Origin: Aromatoleum evansii
GTDB taxonomy: Bacteria; Pseudomonadota; Gammaproteobacteria; Burkholderiales; Rhodocyclaceae
Reading direction: 5' to 3'
Assembly (NCBI RefSeq): GCF_012910805.1
Contig: NZ_WTVK01000010.1
Location: forward strand, 1-64,000
DNA: 64,000 nt
This document shows, in pieces, positions 7,516 through 16,682 of the stretch. The notes under the pieces were generated by a model. That model did no database searches. It was not told where the DNA came from and worked only from the letters and a program-made list of their open reading frames with translations. Within the stretch, counting starts at the first letter, position 1; the number at the start of each line of letters is the position of its first letter. The position numbers were made by a program, and so were the translations under genes.

Positions 7516-10500
7516 TTACATGCTGCGGCGGTACTGCCCGCCGACCTCGTACAGCGCGCTGGTGATCTGGCCGAGCGAGCAGTAGCGCACGGCATCCACC
7601 AGCACCTCGAACACGTTGCCGTTCTCGATCACGGTCTGGCGCAGCTTGGCCTGCCACTTCGGCGCTTCGGCCTTGTTGCGGGCATGGAAGTCCGCGAGAC
7701 GCTTCAACTGGCTCTGCTTCTCTTCCTCGGTCGAGCGGGCGAGCTCGATTTCCTGCTGCGCCTGGCCCTTCGGGTTGAGGAAGGTATTCACGCCGATGAT
7801 CGGGTAGGAGCCGTCGTGCTTCTTGTGCTCGTAATAGAGCGACTCCTCCTGGATCTTGCCGCGCTGGTAGCCGGTTTCCATCGCGCCGAGCACGCCGCCG
7901 CGCGAAGCGATCGCTTCGAACTCCTTCAGAACCGCTTCTTCGACGAGGTCGGTCAGCTCGTCAATGATGAAGGCACCCTGATTCGGGTTCTCGTTCTTCG
8001 CCAGGCCCCATTCGCGGTTGATGATCAGCTGGATCGCCATCGCGCGGCGCACCGATTCCTCGGTCGGCGTGGTGATCGCCTCGTCGTAGGCGTTGGTGTG
8101 CAGCGAGTTGCAGTTGTCGTAGATCGCGATCAGCGCCTGCAAGGTGGTGCGGATGTCGTTGAAGTCCATCTCCTGCGCGTGGAGCGAACGGCCCGAGGTC
8201 TGCACGTGGTACTTCAGCTTCTGGCTGCGCTCGTTCGCGCCGTACTTGTTCTTCATCGCGACGGCCCAGATGCGGCGGGCGACGCGGCCGATCACCGAGT
8301 ACTCGGGGTCCATGCCGTTGGAGAAGAAGAAGGACAGGTTGGGCGCGAAGTCGTCGATGTGCATGCCGCGCGCCAGATACGACTCGACGTAGGTGAAGCC
8401 GTTCGACAGCGTGAAGGCGAGCTGCGAGATCGGGTTCGCGCCGGCCTCGGCGATGTGGTAGCCGGAGATCGACACCGAATAGAAGTTCTGCACCTTGTGA
8501 TGGACGAAGTATTCCTGGATGTCGCCCATCATCTTCAGCGCGAACTCGGTCGAGAAGATGCAGGTGTTCTGGCCCTGGTCTTCCTTCAGGATGTCGGCCT
8601 GCACCGTGCCGCGCACCGAGGACAGCGTCCATTCCTTGATCTTCTGGAACTCGGTCTCGGTCGGCTCGCGGCCGTTGTCGGCCTTGAACTTCACGACCTG
8701 CTGGTCCATCGCGGTGTTGAAGAAGCACGCGAGGATGATCGGCGCCGGGCCGTTGATCGTCATCGACACCGAGGTCGTAGGCGCGCACAGGTCGAAGCCG
8801 TCGTACAGCACCTTCATGTCGTCGAGCGTCGCGATCGACACGCCGGAGTTGCCGATCTTGCCGTAGATGTCCGGACGCGGATCGGGATCGCAGCCGTACA
8901 GGGTCACCGAGTCGAAGGCGGTCGACAGGCGGTGTGCGGGCATGCCTTCGGACACGCGCTTGAAACGGCGGTTGGTGCGGAAGGCGTCGCCCTCGCCCGC
9001 GAACATGCGCGTCGGATCCTCGCCCTCGCGCTTGAACGCGAACACGCCGGCGGTGTAGGGGAAGGAGCCGGGGACGTTCTCCTTCATCAGGAATTTCAGC
9101 GATTCGCCGTCATCCTCGAAGTTCGGCAGCGAGACCTTGCGGATCTTGGTGCCCGACAGCGAATCGGAGGTCAGCTTGGTGCGGATCTCCTTGTCGCGGA
9201 TCTTCACGACGTACTCGTCGGCGGCGTACAGCTCCTTCGTGCGCGGCCACATGTCGAGCAGCTTTTTCGCGGCCGGCGTGAGTTCGCCGTCCTTCCAGTC
9301 GATCATCTCGGCGAAGTTGCCCGAGTCCTTGCCGCACTGCTCGAACAGGGACTTGGCGATCTTCAGCGACTGGCGCTCGCGCGCGACGCGGGCTTGCTGC
9401 TCGATGTGCTTGTGGTAGTCGCGCACCGTATCGGCGATCTCGGCGAGGTAGCGCACGCGCTCGGCCGGGACGATCGCGCGGCCGCGCGACGAAGCCTTGG
9501 TGGTGACCTTGGGCAGCGCGCCGGGCTTGGCCTTGAGGCCCTTCTCGACCAGGCGCGGGAAGATCGCCTGGTACAGCGCGGTGATGCCGTCGTCGTTGAA
9601 GCGCGCGGCCATGGTGCCGAACACCGGCATGTCGTCGGTCGGCGTGGAGAACAGCTCGCGGTTGCGCTGGTACTGCTTGCGCACGTCGCGCAGCGCATCC
9701 TCGGCGCCCTTGCGGTCGAACTTGTTGATCGCGACGAAGTCGGCGAAGTCGAGCATGTCGATCTTCTCGAGCTGGCTCGCGGCACCGAACTCGGGCGTCA
9801 TCACGTAGAGCGACAGATCGACGAAGGGAACGATCGCGGCGTTGCCCTGGCCGATGCCGGAGGTCTCGACGATGATCAGATCGAAGCCGGCGAGCTTCGC
9901 GGCGGCGATGACTTCAGGGAGTGCAGCCGAGATCTCGGAGCCGGTGTCGCGCGTCGCCAACGAGCGCATGTAGATGTTCTCGTGCTCGATCGCGTTCATG
10001 CGGATGCGGTCGCCCAGCAGCGCGCCGCCGGTGCGCTTGCGCGAGGGGTCGATCGACACGATGCCGATACGCAGCTTGTCGTTCTGGTCGAGGCGGAAGC
10101 GACGCACCAGTTCGTCGGTGAGCGAGCTCTTGCCGGCGCCGCCGGTGCCGGTGATGCCCAGGGTTGGGGTCTTGACCTTGGCGGCGGCCTCGATCAACGC
10201 CTTCTTCACGTCCTCACCATAGGCGCCGTTCTCGAGCGCGGTGATGATGCGCGACAGGCTGCGCAGCTGCGCCTTGCGCTCGCCGCCGGTGAGCTGACGC
10301 AAGACTTCCTCGGCGGACTTCGGCGCCGCGCCGGTCAGATCCTGGTCCGACTTCGCGACGAGGTCGTTGATCATGCCCTGCAGGCCCATCATCGCGCCGT
10401 CTTCGGGCGAGTAGATGCGCGTGACGCCGTAGTCGTGCAGTTCCTTGATCTCGGACGGGACGATCACGCCACCGCCGCCGCCGAACACCTTGATGTTCTC

Positions 10501-10794
10501 GCCGCCATTGGCCTTCAGCAGGTCGATCATGTACTTGAAGAACTCGACATGGCCGCCCTGGTAGCTGGTGATCGCGATGCCCTGCACGTCTTCCTGCAGC
10601 GCCGCATTGACGATCTCGCCGACCGAGCGGTTGTGACCCAGGTGGATGACCTCGGAGCCGGTCGATTGCAGAATCCGCCGCATGATGTTGATCGATGCGT
10701 CGTGGCCGTCGAACAGCGCCGCGGCGGTGACGAAACGCACCTTGTGCTGCGGCTTGTAGGCGACGAGCTTCTTGGCTTCGCTGAGATTGGTCAT
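7516..10794 (-). CDS. icmF: Isobutyryl-CoA mutase, G-protein fusion IcmF
   Basis: This 1092-residue adenosylcobalamin enzyme interconverts isobutyryl-CoA and n-butyryl-CoA and carries its own G-protein chaperone. An N-terminal B12-binding domain (about 15-145, [16 protein letters not shown]) is followed by a MeaI-type GTPase (about 200-420, P-loop GTGGAGKSS) and a C-terminal mutase domain (about 570-1092). Two residues separate it from methylmalonyl-CoA mutase: F598 in RMFAGEG, where the mutase has Tyr, and Q742 in QGQNTCIF, where it has Arg. Both match known IcmF numbering exactly if translation starts at 10794. That ATG has a GAGGGAAG-like ribosome site; the frame upstream is open but lacks similarity. 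Many databases would call it a methylmalonyl-CoA mutase. The AraC gene is divergent. Confidence 0.93.
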   Translation of the reverse strand: MTNLSEAKKLVAYKPQHKVRFVTAAALFDGHDASINIMRRILQSTGSEVIHLGHNRSVGEIVNAALQEDVQGIAITSYQGGHVEFFKYMIDLLKANGGENIKVFGGGGGVIVPSEIKELHDYGVTRIYSPEDGAMMGLQGMINDLVAKSDQDLTGAAPKSAEEVLRQLTGGERKAQLRSLSRIITALENGAYGEDVKKALIEAAAKVKTPTLGITGTGGAGKSSLTDELVRRFRLDQNDKLRIGIVSIDPSRKRTGGALLGDRIRMNAIEHENIYMRSLATRDTGSEISAALPEVIAAAKLAGFDLIIVETSGIGQGNAAIVPFVDLSLYVMTPEFGAASQLEKIDMLDFADFVAINKFDRKGAEDALRDVRKQYQRNRELFSTPTDDMPVFGTMAARFNDDGITALYQAIFPRLVEKGLKAKPGALPKVTTKASSRGRAIVPAERVRYLAEIADTVRDYHKHIEQQARVARERQSLKIAKSLFEQCGKDSGNFAEMIDWKDGELTPAAKKLLDMWPRTKELYAADEYVVKIRDKEIRTKLTSDSLSGTKIRKVSLPNFEDDGESLKFLMKENVPGSFPYTAGVFAFKREGEDPTRMFAGEGDAFRTNRRFKRVSEGMPAHRLSTAFDSVTLYGCDPDPRPDIYGKIGNSGVSIATLDDMKVLYDGFDLCAPTTSVSMTINGPAPIILACFFNTAMDQQVVKFKADNGREPTETEFQKIKEWTLSSVRGTVQADILKEDQGQNTCIFSTEFALKMMGDIQEYFVHHKVQNFYSVSISGYHIAEAGANPISQLAFTLSNGFTYVESYLARGMHIDDFAPNLSFFFSNGMDPEYSVIGRVARRIWAVAMKNKYGANERSQKLKYHVQTSGRSLHAQEMDFNDIRTTLQALIAIYDNCNSLHTNAYDEAITTPTEESVRRAMAIQLIINREWGLAKNENPNQGAFIIDELTDLVEEAVLKEFEAIASRGGVLGAMETGYQRGKIQEESLYYEHKKHDGSYPIIGVNTFLNPKGQAQQEIELARSTEEEKQSQLKRLADFHARNKAEAPKWQAKLRQTVIENGNVFEVLVDAVRYCSLGQITSALYEVGGQYRRSM

Positions 10795-10944
10795 GCCTTC
10801 TTCCCTCTGGTTGGCGCCCGGGCGGCGCTCGGTCCTGTTTGTGGGCTTAATCTTAGAAGGCGGAGGAGGCATTTGCCATTGTGCGTGCCGACGACAATCG
10901 TGCAAAATCCGCCAATCGCCTTCCGCCTGTCAGGACGCTTCCGC

Positions 10945-12048
10945 ATGCCCGCAAGCCTGCCGCCCCCCGGCGTCGATGCCGCGCCGCTGCGCCCCAAACG
11001 AGCCACGGTCGCCATGGGTTTCGTGACCGGGATGCTCGCGGGAATGCAGGGGCGCGGGCGCGACCCGGCGCCCTTTCTCGCCGCGGCGGGCATCGACCTT
11101 GCAGACCCTGCCACGCGCGTGCCGATCGACCGTTATGCACGGCTCTACAACGACCTCACACGCGCACTCGACGACGAGGGCTTCGCGCTGTTCGCGCAGC
11201 CGATGCGCAGCGGCAGCTTCGAGTTCCTGTGCCGCGGCATGCTCGGCGCGGCGACGCTGGGCGAGGCGCTCGACCGCGCGGCGCGCTTCCTGCGCATCGT
11301 GCTCCCCGACCTCGCCGTGAGCGTACGCCGCGCCGAGGATCCGGACGACGAGCGCGCCGAGCTGCGCATCTCCGAGACGCGCCGCCTCGCGGACTGGCGC
11401 GGCGATCCGGCGCGCGTATTCGCCTTCGAGTGGCTGCTGCGCCTGATCCACGCGGTGGCGTGCTGGCTCGTCGGCCGCGGGCTCGCACTCGACTCGGTAC
11501 ATTTTCCCTACCCACGGCCAGCACACGCCGACGACTACGCGCTGGTCTATACCGAGCACTCGTTCTTCGACGCCGGCACGCTGGTCGCACGCCTGCGCGA
11601 CAACCTGCTGGACCTGCCGGTGCGGCGCGACGAGGCGGCGCTGAAGGCCTTCCTCGACGGGGCGCCGGGCAAGATCACGATGCTGTACCGGCGCGACCGC
11701 GACATGGTGCTGCGCGTGCGCGACCTGCTGCGTCACGCGCTGCCGGCGAGCCTCGCGCTGGAGGACGTCGCCGCGCGCCTGCATCTTTCGCCGCGCACGC
11801 TGCACCGCCGCCTTGAGGACGAAGGCGCGAGCTTCCGCTCGATCAAGGACGCGCTGCGCCGCGACATCGCGCTGTCGCGGCTGACGAAGACGCAGCAGCC
11901 GGTTGCGACGATCGCCGCCGAGCTGGGGTATGCCGACACGTCCGCCTTCTACCGCGCCTGCGTCGCCTGGACGGGGGTGTCGCCGGAACGCTTCCGCCGG
12001 CAGCTGCACCATCAGCCGGGCGGCCGCCGGACCTCGCGGGACGGATGA
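10945..12048 (+). CDS. AraC family transcriptional regulator
   Basis: This 367-residue regulator has an N-terminal Arabinose_bd/OruR-type ligand region (about 20-210) and a C-terminal AraC helix-turn-helix pair (about 265-355), with LSPRTLHRRLEDEGASFRSI and the second helix in IAAELGYADTSAFYRACVAW. The start at 10945 is the ATG that begins family-like sequence; the frame is open far upstream, but only antisense to icmF. It is divergent from icmF with 150 bases between the start codons, so it is the obvious candidate regulator of icmF, perhaps responding to a branched-chain acid or acyl-CoA. That last point is inference from position. Confidence 0.87.
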   Translation: MPASLPPPGVDAAPLRPKRATVAMGFVTGMLAGMQGRGRDPAPFLAAAGIDLADPATRVPIDRYARLYNDLTRALDDEGFALFAQPMRSGSFEFLCRGMLGAATLGEALDRAARFLRIVLPDLAVSVRRAEDPDDERAELRISETRRLADWRGDPARVFAFEWLLRLIHAVACWLVGRGLALDSVHFPYPRPAHADDYALVYTEHSFFDAGTLVARLRDNLLDLPVRRDEAALKAFLDGAPGKITMLYRRDRDMVLRVRDLLRHALPASLALEDVAARLHLSPRTLHRRLEDEGASFRSIKDALRRDIALSRLTKTQQPVATIAAELGYADTSAFYRACVAWTGVSPERFRRQLHHQPGGRRTSRDG

Positions 12049-12133
12049 GCACCACGCTTTCCGCCCTGCACCCCGGTCCCGCGAGAACAAGCTGCTCTAG
12101 AATGGTGCCGACTCTGCCGGAGCCGACCACCCG

Positions 12134-14242
12134 ATGCTACGCAACGCCCCCCCATCCGAGCCGCCCAAACCGCCGCCGCGCATGTCCGGGCACGAACTGC
12201 GGCGCTACGACCTGCTGCTTGCCGGCCTCGACCTGCTCGACCAGGCCATTGCGGTATTCGACGCGACCCCGAAGCTCGTCACCTGGAACAAGGCGATGCT
12301 GCGCCTGCTCGACTTCCCCGAGAGCATGGTGCGCGTCGGCACGCCCTTCGAGGAATTCGTGCGCTTCAACGCCGAACGTGGCGAGTACGGCGACGGCGAA
12401 CTGGAAAAACTGGTGTCGGAGCGCATGGCAGCGGCCCGCGCCTTCCTCCCGCACTACGCAGAACGCAAGCGCCCCAATGGAAAGATCCTCGCGATCCGCG
12501 GCGTGCCGATCCCGAACCTCGGCTTCGTCTCGCTGTGGACCGACATCACCGAGCAACGCCGCGCCGAGGAGGTTATCCACCAGCAGAATCTCGAGCTCGA
12601 AGCCCGCGTCAAGGCGCGCACGCAGGAACTGGAAGACGCCAACGCCTGCCTCGCGCGCGCCAACGCCGAGATCGACGAAATCGCCGGCGCTCTGCGCCAC
12701 AGCGAGGAGAAGCTCAAGACCATCATCGACTCGATCCCAGCACTGATCGCCTACGTCGGCCGCGACGAGGTGTACCGGTTCGCGAACCGCGGCTATGCGG
12801 AGTGGTTCGGACTGGGCAAGGAAGAGATCGTCGGGCGCTCGATCGAGAGCGTATTCGGCCCCGAGCTCTATCCCATCGTCCGGCAACGTCTCGCGGTCGT
12901 GGACCGCGGCGAGCGCGTGAGCTACGAATACGCGCGCAGGCTCGCCAATGGCCGCACGGTGCATGCGCGCAGCGTGATCGTGCCGGAGATGTCCGCACAG
13001 GGCGAGGTGCAAGGCTATTTCGTGCTGTCGACCGACATCACCGAGCAGAAGGCGAGCCAAGCCGCGCTGATCCAGGCGCAGAAGATGGAGGCCGTCGGGC
13101 AGCTCACCGGTGGCCTCGCGCACGACTTCAACAACCTGCTGACCATCATCATCGGCAATCTGTCGGCGCTGCAGGGGCAGGCGCCCGGCGCCCGCCTGAG
13201 CGAGCACCTCGACCCCGCGCTGCACGCCGCGCGACGGGGCGCGGAGCTCATCAAGCGCCTGCTGACCTTCTCGCGCGGCCAGGCGCTGGAGCCGCGCGCC
13301 GTAGAGGTCGGCGCCCTGGTGCAGGACATGGCGCAGCTGCTCGCTCGCTCGCTGACCGAGAACGTACGACTGCACGCGAGCCTGCCGGACGCACCGCTGT
13401 TCGCCTTCGTCGACGCCCATCAGCTCGAGAACGCGCTGCTGAACCTCGCGCTCAACGCGCGCGACGCGATGCCCGACGGCGGCGACCTGACGATCGCGAT
13501 CAGCGAACGCCACATCGACGAAGGGCTGGCAGCACTGGCCGAGCTGCCGGCAGGCGACTACGTGCAGATCGACATCACCGACACCGGCAGCGGTATCGAC
13601 CCGGAACTGCTGCCTCGCCTCTTCGAACCCTTCTTCACGACCAAGCCCTTCGGGCGCGGCAGCGGGCTGGGTCTGGCGATGGTGTACGGCTTCGTGCGCC
13701 AGTCCGGCGGCAACATCCGCATCCGCAGCACCCCCGGCAAGGGCACCACGGTGACCTTCGTGCTGCCGCGCGCGGAAGCCCCCGCAAGCGCCGACGCGAA
13801 CGTTTCCGCACCGGCCGTGCGTGCGGCCCGCAGCGTGTCCGGCCCTGTCCTGCTGGTCGAGGACGAACCGGAAGTGCGGCGCATCATCCGCCTGCAGCTC
13901 ACCGCGCTGGGCCACACCGTGATCGAAGCGGGCGATGGCGTCGAAGCCTGGCTGCTCCTCGAAGCGGTATCCGACATCGCGATCCTCGTCACCGACACCA
14001 TCATGCCGGGCGGCATCGGCGGGCGCGAGCTGGTCACCCGCACGCGCGCCTTGCGTCCCGACATGCCCATCCTCATGATTACCGATTACGCCAGCGACAA
14101 TGCCCTCGCCGGCACCGCCGAACTCGACGTGCCCGTGCTGCGCAAACCCTTCGACCAGGCCGCGCTCGCCGCCGCCATCGACGAACTGCTCGAACACAAC
14201 GCCACCCCTGCCATCCAGAGAGAGGAAGCCCCCGACCGATGA
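12134..14242 (+). CDS. PAS-containing hybrid histidine kinase
   Basis: This 702-residue soluble hybrid kinase has no membrane segment. PAS domain 1 (about 25-135, PAS_7-like, ending LWTDITEQRRAEE) is followed by a coiled coil (about 140-185) and PAS domain 2 (about 195-310, ending STDITEQKASQ). The HisKA domain has H330 in GGLAHDFNNLLTIIIGNLSA. HATPase_c has LNLALNARDAMP, DTGSGI and GSGLGLAMVYGF, and a C-terminal receiver (about 575-690) has phosphoacceptor D621 in VTDTIMPGG and a KPF lysine. The stop overlaps the start of the next gene (ATGA), so kinase and regulator are translationally coupled. Cytoplasmic PAS domains suggest an internal redox, oxygen or metabolite signal. Confidence 0.92.
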   Translation: MLRNAPPSEPPKPPPRMSGHELRRYDLLLAGLDLLDQAIAVFDATPKLVTWNKAMLRLLDFPESMVRVGTPFEEFVRFNAERGEYGDGELEKLVSERMAAARAFLPHYAERKRPNGKILAIRGVPIPNLGFVSLWTDITEQRRAEEVIHQQNLELEARVKARTQELEDANACLARANAEIDEIAGALRHSEEKLKTIIDSIPALIAYVGRDEVYRFANRGYAEWFGLGKEEIVGRSIESVFGPELYPIVRQRLAVVDRGERVSYEYARRLANGRTVHARSVIVPEMSAQGEVQGYFVLSTDITEQKASQAALIQAQKMEAVGQLTGGLAHDFNNLLTIIIGNLSALQGQAPGARLSEHLDPALHAARRGAELIKRLLTFSRGQALEPRAVEVGALVQDMAQLLARSLTENVRLHASLPDAPLFAFVDAHQLENALLNLALNARDAMPDGGDLTIAISERHIDEGLAALAELPAGDYVQIDITDTGSGIDPELLPRLFEPFFTTKPFGRGSGLGLAMVYGFVRQSGGNIRIRSTPGKGTTVTFVLPRAEAPASADANVSAPAVRAARSVSGPVLLVEDEPEVRRIIRLQLTALGHTVIEAGDGVEAWLLLEAVSDIAILVTDTIMPGGIGGRELVTRTRALRPDMPILMITDYASDNALAGTAELDVPVLRKPFDQAALAAAIDELLEHNATPAIQREEAPDR

Positions 14243-14970
14243 CCGGACAAGAAAGCTCGCCGCTGATCCTTGTGCTGGAGGACGAACCGGACATCGCCCG
14301 CATCATCTGCAGCGCGTTGTCCGGCTACGGCTTCCGCAGCGAACACCTGCGCACCGGACGCGAGCTGCTCGCCCGCGCGCAGCAGACCTCCCCCGACCTG
14401 GTGATCGTCGACCTCGGCCTGCCCGACATGGACGGCATGCAGGTCGTGCGCGAACTGCAGGACGGCAGCCCCTGCGCCGTGCTGATCCTCACCGGCCGCA
14501 ACGACGTCACCGACCGCGTGCTAGGCCTCGAGCTCGGCGCCGACGACTACATCGTCAAGCCCTTCGAGCCGCGCGAGCTGGTCGCCCGCGTGCGCTCCAT
14601 CCTGCGCCGCTACACGCGCTCGGCCGCCCCCGAGGCTGGCGGCGAGGCACCCGCCGAACGCACCGTCGCACGCTTCGGCGACTGGCGTTTCGACACCGGA
14701 CGCCATTCGCTGGTGCACGCGGACGGCAGCGAGACCAGCCTATCCTCGGCCGAAGCCGCGCTGCTCCTGACCCTGGTGCGCCGCCCGAACAAGATCCTCA
14801 GCCGCGAGCAGCTCCTCGGCGAGCGCGACGTCGATCCCTTCGACCGCAGCATCGACGTGCGCATCTCGCGCCTGCGCCGCAAGCTCGGCGACGACCCGCA
14901 CAGCCCAAAGATGATCAAGACGGTGTATGGCGCGGGCTATCTCTTCGCCGCACAGGTCGGCTGGGAGTGA
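14239..14970 (+). CDS. OmpR/PhoB-type response regulator
   Basis: This 243-residue regulator has a receiver domain (about 8-122, acidic pair near E14-D15, phosphoacceptor D58 in LVIVDLGLPDMDG, K in YIVKPFEPREL). A winged-helix Trans_reg_C domain follows (about 145-238: LLLTLVRRPNKILSREQLL, VDVRISRLRRKLGDD-like sequence and VYGAGYLF). The ATG at 14239 overlaps the stop of the hybrid kinase by four bases. Together they form a phosphorelay-like pair, although a hybrid kinase normally needs an Hpt protein, and none is encoded here. Targets are unknown. Confidence 0.93.
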   Translation: MTGQESSPLILVLEDEPDIARIICSALSGYGFRSEHLRTGRELLARAQQTSPDLVIVDLGLPDMDGMQVVRELQDGSPCAVLILTGRNDVTDRVLGLELGADDYIVKPFEPRELVARVRSILRRYTRSAAPEAGGEAPAERTVARFGDWRFDTGRHSLVHADGSETSLSSAEAALLLTLVRRPNKILSREQLLGERDVDPFDRSIDVRISRLRRKLGDDPHSPKMIKTVYGAGYLFAAQVGWE

Positions 14971-14992
14971 GCGACCTCACGCGTCTGACCTC

Positions 14993-15021
14993 TCGACGGA
15001 CCGGCACAAAGAATTCATAAT
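14993..15021 (+). promoter_or_regulatory. Possible promoter of the VOC gene
   Basis: TCGACG (14993-14998) and CATAAT (15016-15021) are spaced by 17 bases and resemble sigma-70 boxes. The -10 box lies inside the 16-bp operator-like palindrome at 15013-15028, so a bound repressor would cover it. Confidence 0.4.
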
Positions 15022-15028
15022 TATGGAT
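15013..15028. promoter_or_regulatory. Operator-like palindrome shared with the mcm/gntR region
   Basis: ATTCATAATTATGGAT is an imperfect palindrome (14 of 16 bases symmetric), and its exact reverse complement occurs at 27489-27504 between mcm and gntR. It ends 31 bases before the VOC start codon. An AT-rich exact match of this kind in GC-rich DNA is unlikely by chance. The GntR/FCD protein encoded at 27574 is the likely binder. Confidence 0.65.
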
Positions 15029-15059
15029 TCTTAATCCAAATTTACCGGCGGAGATTTCC

Positions 15060-15536
15060 ATGACGCAGCGCCCGTTCAAGATCCTCGGCATCCAGCAGAT
15101 CGCCATAGGCGGCCCGAGCAAGGACAAGCTCAAGACCCTGTGGGTCGACATGCTCGGCCTGGAAGTGACCGGCAACTTCGTCAGCGAGCGCGAGAACGTC
15201 GACGAGGACATCTGCGCGATGGGCAAGGGCCCGTTCAAGGTCGAGGTCGACCTGATGCAGCCGCTGGACCCGGAGAAGAAGCCGGCCGTGCATGCGACGC
15301 CGCTGAACCACGTCGGCCTGTGGGTGGACGACCTGCCGAAGGCGGTCGAGTGGCTCTCCGCCAACGGCGTGCGCTTTGCCCCCGGCGGCATCCGCCGCGG
15401 CGCGGCCGGCTACGACATCACCTTCCTGCACCCGAAGGGCAACGACGAATTCCCGATCGGCGGCGAAGGCGTGCTGGTCGAGCTGGTGCAGGCCCCGGCC
15501 GAGGTCGTCGAGGCGTTTGCGAAGCTGGCCGGCTGA
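15060..15536 (+). CDS. VOC superfamily protein, candidate methylmalonyl-CoA epimerase
   Basis: This 158-residue vicinal-oxygen-chelate protein has two beta-alpha-beta-beta-beta modules. The second module has a metal-ligand-like His in [17 protein letters not shown] (about 82-98), and a C-terminal Glu in VLVELVQAP (about 138-146) is at the usual ligand position. The first-module ligand His seen in epimerases is Gln here (IQQIAIGG). Length and layout fit methylmalonyl-CoA epimerase, which converts the (S)-methylmalonyl-CoA made by propionyl-CoA carboxylase into the (R) form used by the mutase. It shares an operator-like site with the mcm operon 12 kb away. Glyoxalase or dioxygenase functions cannot be excluded from sequence alone. 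Confidence 0.7.
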   Translation: MTQRPFKILGIQQIAIGGPSKDKLKTLWVDMLGLEVTGNFVSERENVDEDICAMGKGPFKVEVDLMQPLDPEKKPAVHATPLNHVGLWVDDLPKAVEWLSANGVRFAPGGIRRGAAGYDITFLHPKGNDEFPIGGEGVLVELVQAPAEVVEAFAKLAG

Positions 15537-15590
15537 TTCGACATCTGCAGGCGGCACGCGACGCCGATCGCCGCGGCCGCCGATTTCGTC

Positions 15591-15663
15591 GTGGGAACGG
15601 CTTCAGCCGCGAATCGGCGGTGTCGCAGCGGCGCGGGCCATTCGCGGCTGAAGCCGCTCCCAC
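15591..15663. repeat. REP-like palindromic element, copy 2
   Basis: Arms GTGGGAACGGCTTCAGCCGC and its near reverse complement flank a core beginning TCGGCGGTGTCGCA. It lies in the convergent gap between the VOC gene and the minus-strand metallopeptidase, where it could act as a processing or termination hairpin for both. Confidence 0.85.
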
Positions 15664-15716
15664 GGGGCGCCTCCCGCCGGGCAGCTCCCTGATCGCCGTC
15701 TCCGGCGAGCCCCTGA

Positions 15717-16583
15717 CTAGAGCTTCGCCGTGTTGAAGGTGTCGCACGCCTTCAACGAGCCCTTCTCCAGCCCGATGCGGAACCAGCGCACGCGCTGCGC
15801 GGAGCTGCCGTGCGTGAAGCTGTCGGGCATCACCCGCCCCTGCGACTGGCGCTGCAACTGGTCGTCGCCGATCGCGGTCGCGGCGCCGAGCGCTTCCTCG
15901 ACGTCGCCCGCTTCGAGCACCTGCCGACTGCGGTCGGCGTGATGCGCCCACACGCCGGCAAGGCAGTCCGCCTGCAGCTCGAGGCGCACCGACAGCTGAT
16001 TGCCCTGACGCTCCGACACCCGTTCGCGCGCCAGCTGAACCTTCTCCGAGATCCCCAGCAGGTTCTGCACGTGATGCCCGACCTCGTGCGCGATCACGTA
16101 GGCCTGCGCGAAGTCGCCGGGTGCACGGAAGCGGTCCTTCAGCTCGTTGAAGAAGGACAGATCGAGATACACCTTCTGGTCCGCCGGGCAATAGAACGGC
16201 CCCATCTCCGCCTGGCCGACGCCGCAGGCGCTGCGCGTCGCGCCGGTGTACAGCACCATGCGCGGCTCCCGGTACTGCCCCCCGCCCGAACGGAAGATGG
16301 CCCCCCAGGTGTCCTCGGTGTCCGCGAGCACCATGGAGGCGAACCGTGCCAACTCGTCCTCGGCGGGCGAGCGCGGCGCCGCGCGGCGGGCGGCCGGCGG
16401 CGGGGGCTGGCTGACGCTCGCGGTGTCGAGGATCACGCGCGGGTCGATACCGAAATACATCGCCACCAGCGCGATCACCAGCGTGCCGACACCGATGCTA
16501 CGGCCACCGCCGAAGCCGCCCCCGCCGCCTTCGCTGCGGCGGTCCTCGACGTTGTCGCTCTCGCGGCCGTTGCGAAACAGCAT
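15717..16583 (-). CDS. ypfJ: YpfJ-type neutral zinc metallopeptidase
   Basis: This 288-residue protein of the zinc_peptidase/YpfJ family begins with a charged, glycine-rich segment (about 1-28). One transmembrane helix follows (about 29-48), then a periplasmic domain with zinc motif HEVGHH at 166-171 and Cys pair region SACGVGQAEMGPFYCPAD (about 119-134). The C-terminus (GSSAQRVRWFRIGLEKGSLKA) is typical of the family. It is a predicted membrane-anchored metalloprotease with unknown substrates. It follows the DegS-type protease gene on the same strand with a 99-base gap, so the two envelope proteases may be co-expressed. Confidence 0.9.
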   Translation of the reverse strand: MLFRNGRESDNVEDRRSEGGGGGFGGGRSIGVGTLVIALVAMYFGIDPRVILDTASVSQPPPPAARRAAPRSPAEDELARFASMVLADTEDTWGAIFRSGGGQYREPRMVLYTGATRSACGVGQAEMGPFYCPADQKVYLDLSFFNELKDRFRAPGDFAQAYVIAHEVGHHVQNLLGISEKVQLARERVSERQGNQLSVRLELQADCLAGVWAHHADRSRQVLEAGDVEEALGAATAIGDDQLQRQSQGRVMPDSFTHGSSAQRVRWFRIGLEKGSLKACDTFNTAKL

Positions 16584-16682
16584 GTGCGCTCCCCGTCCTT
16601 CAATGAACCGTGAGATTCACATTATGGACCAGCGCATCCCGCCCTCCGCCAGCGGTGCGTAACCGGGAGTGAACGGCGCGCC

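Noticed and set aside
7351-10900. Very long plus-strand open frame antisense to icmF
   Set aside because: It results from GC-rich codon structure of the minus-strand gene. The translation is rich in Arg, Ala, His and Val without domains, while the minus strand encodes a full IcmF. Only its last part (from 10945) is a real gene, the AraC regulator.
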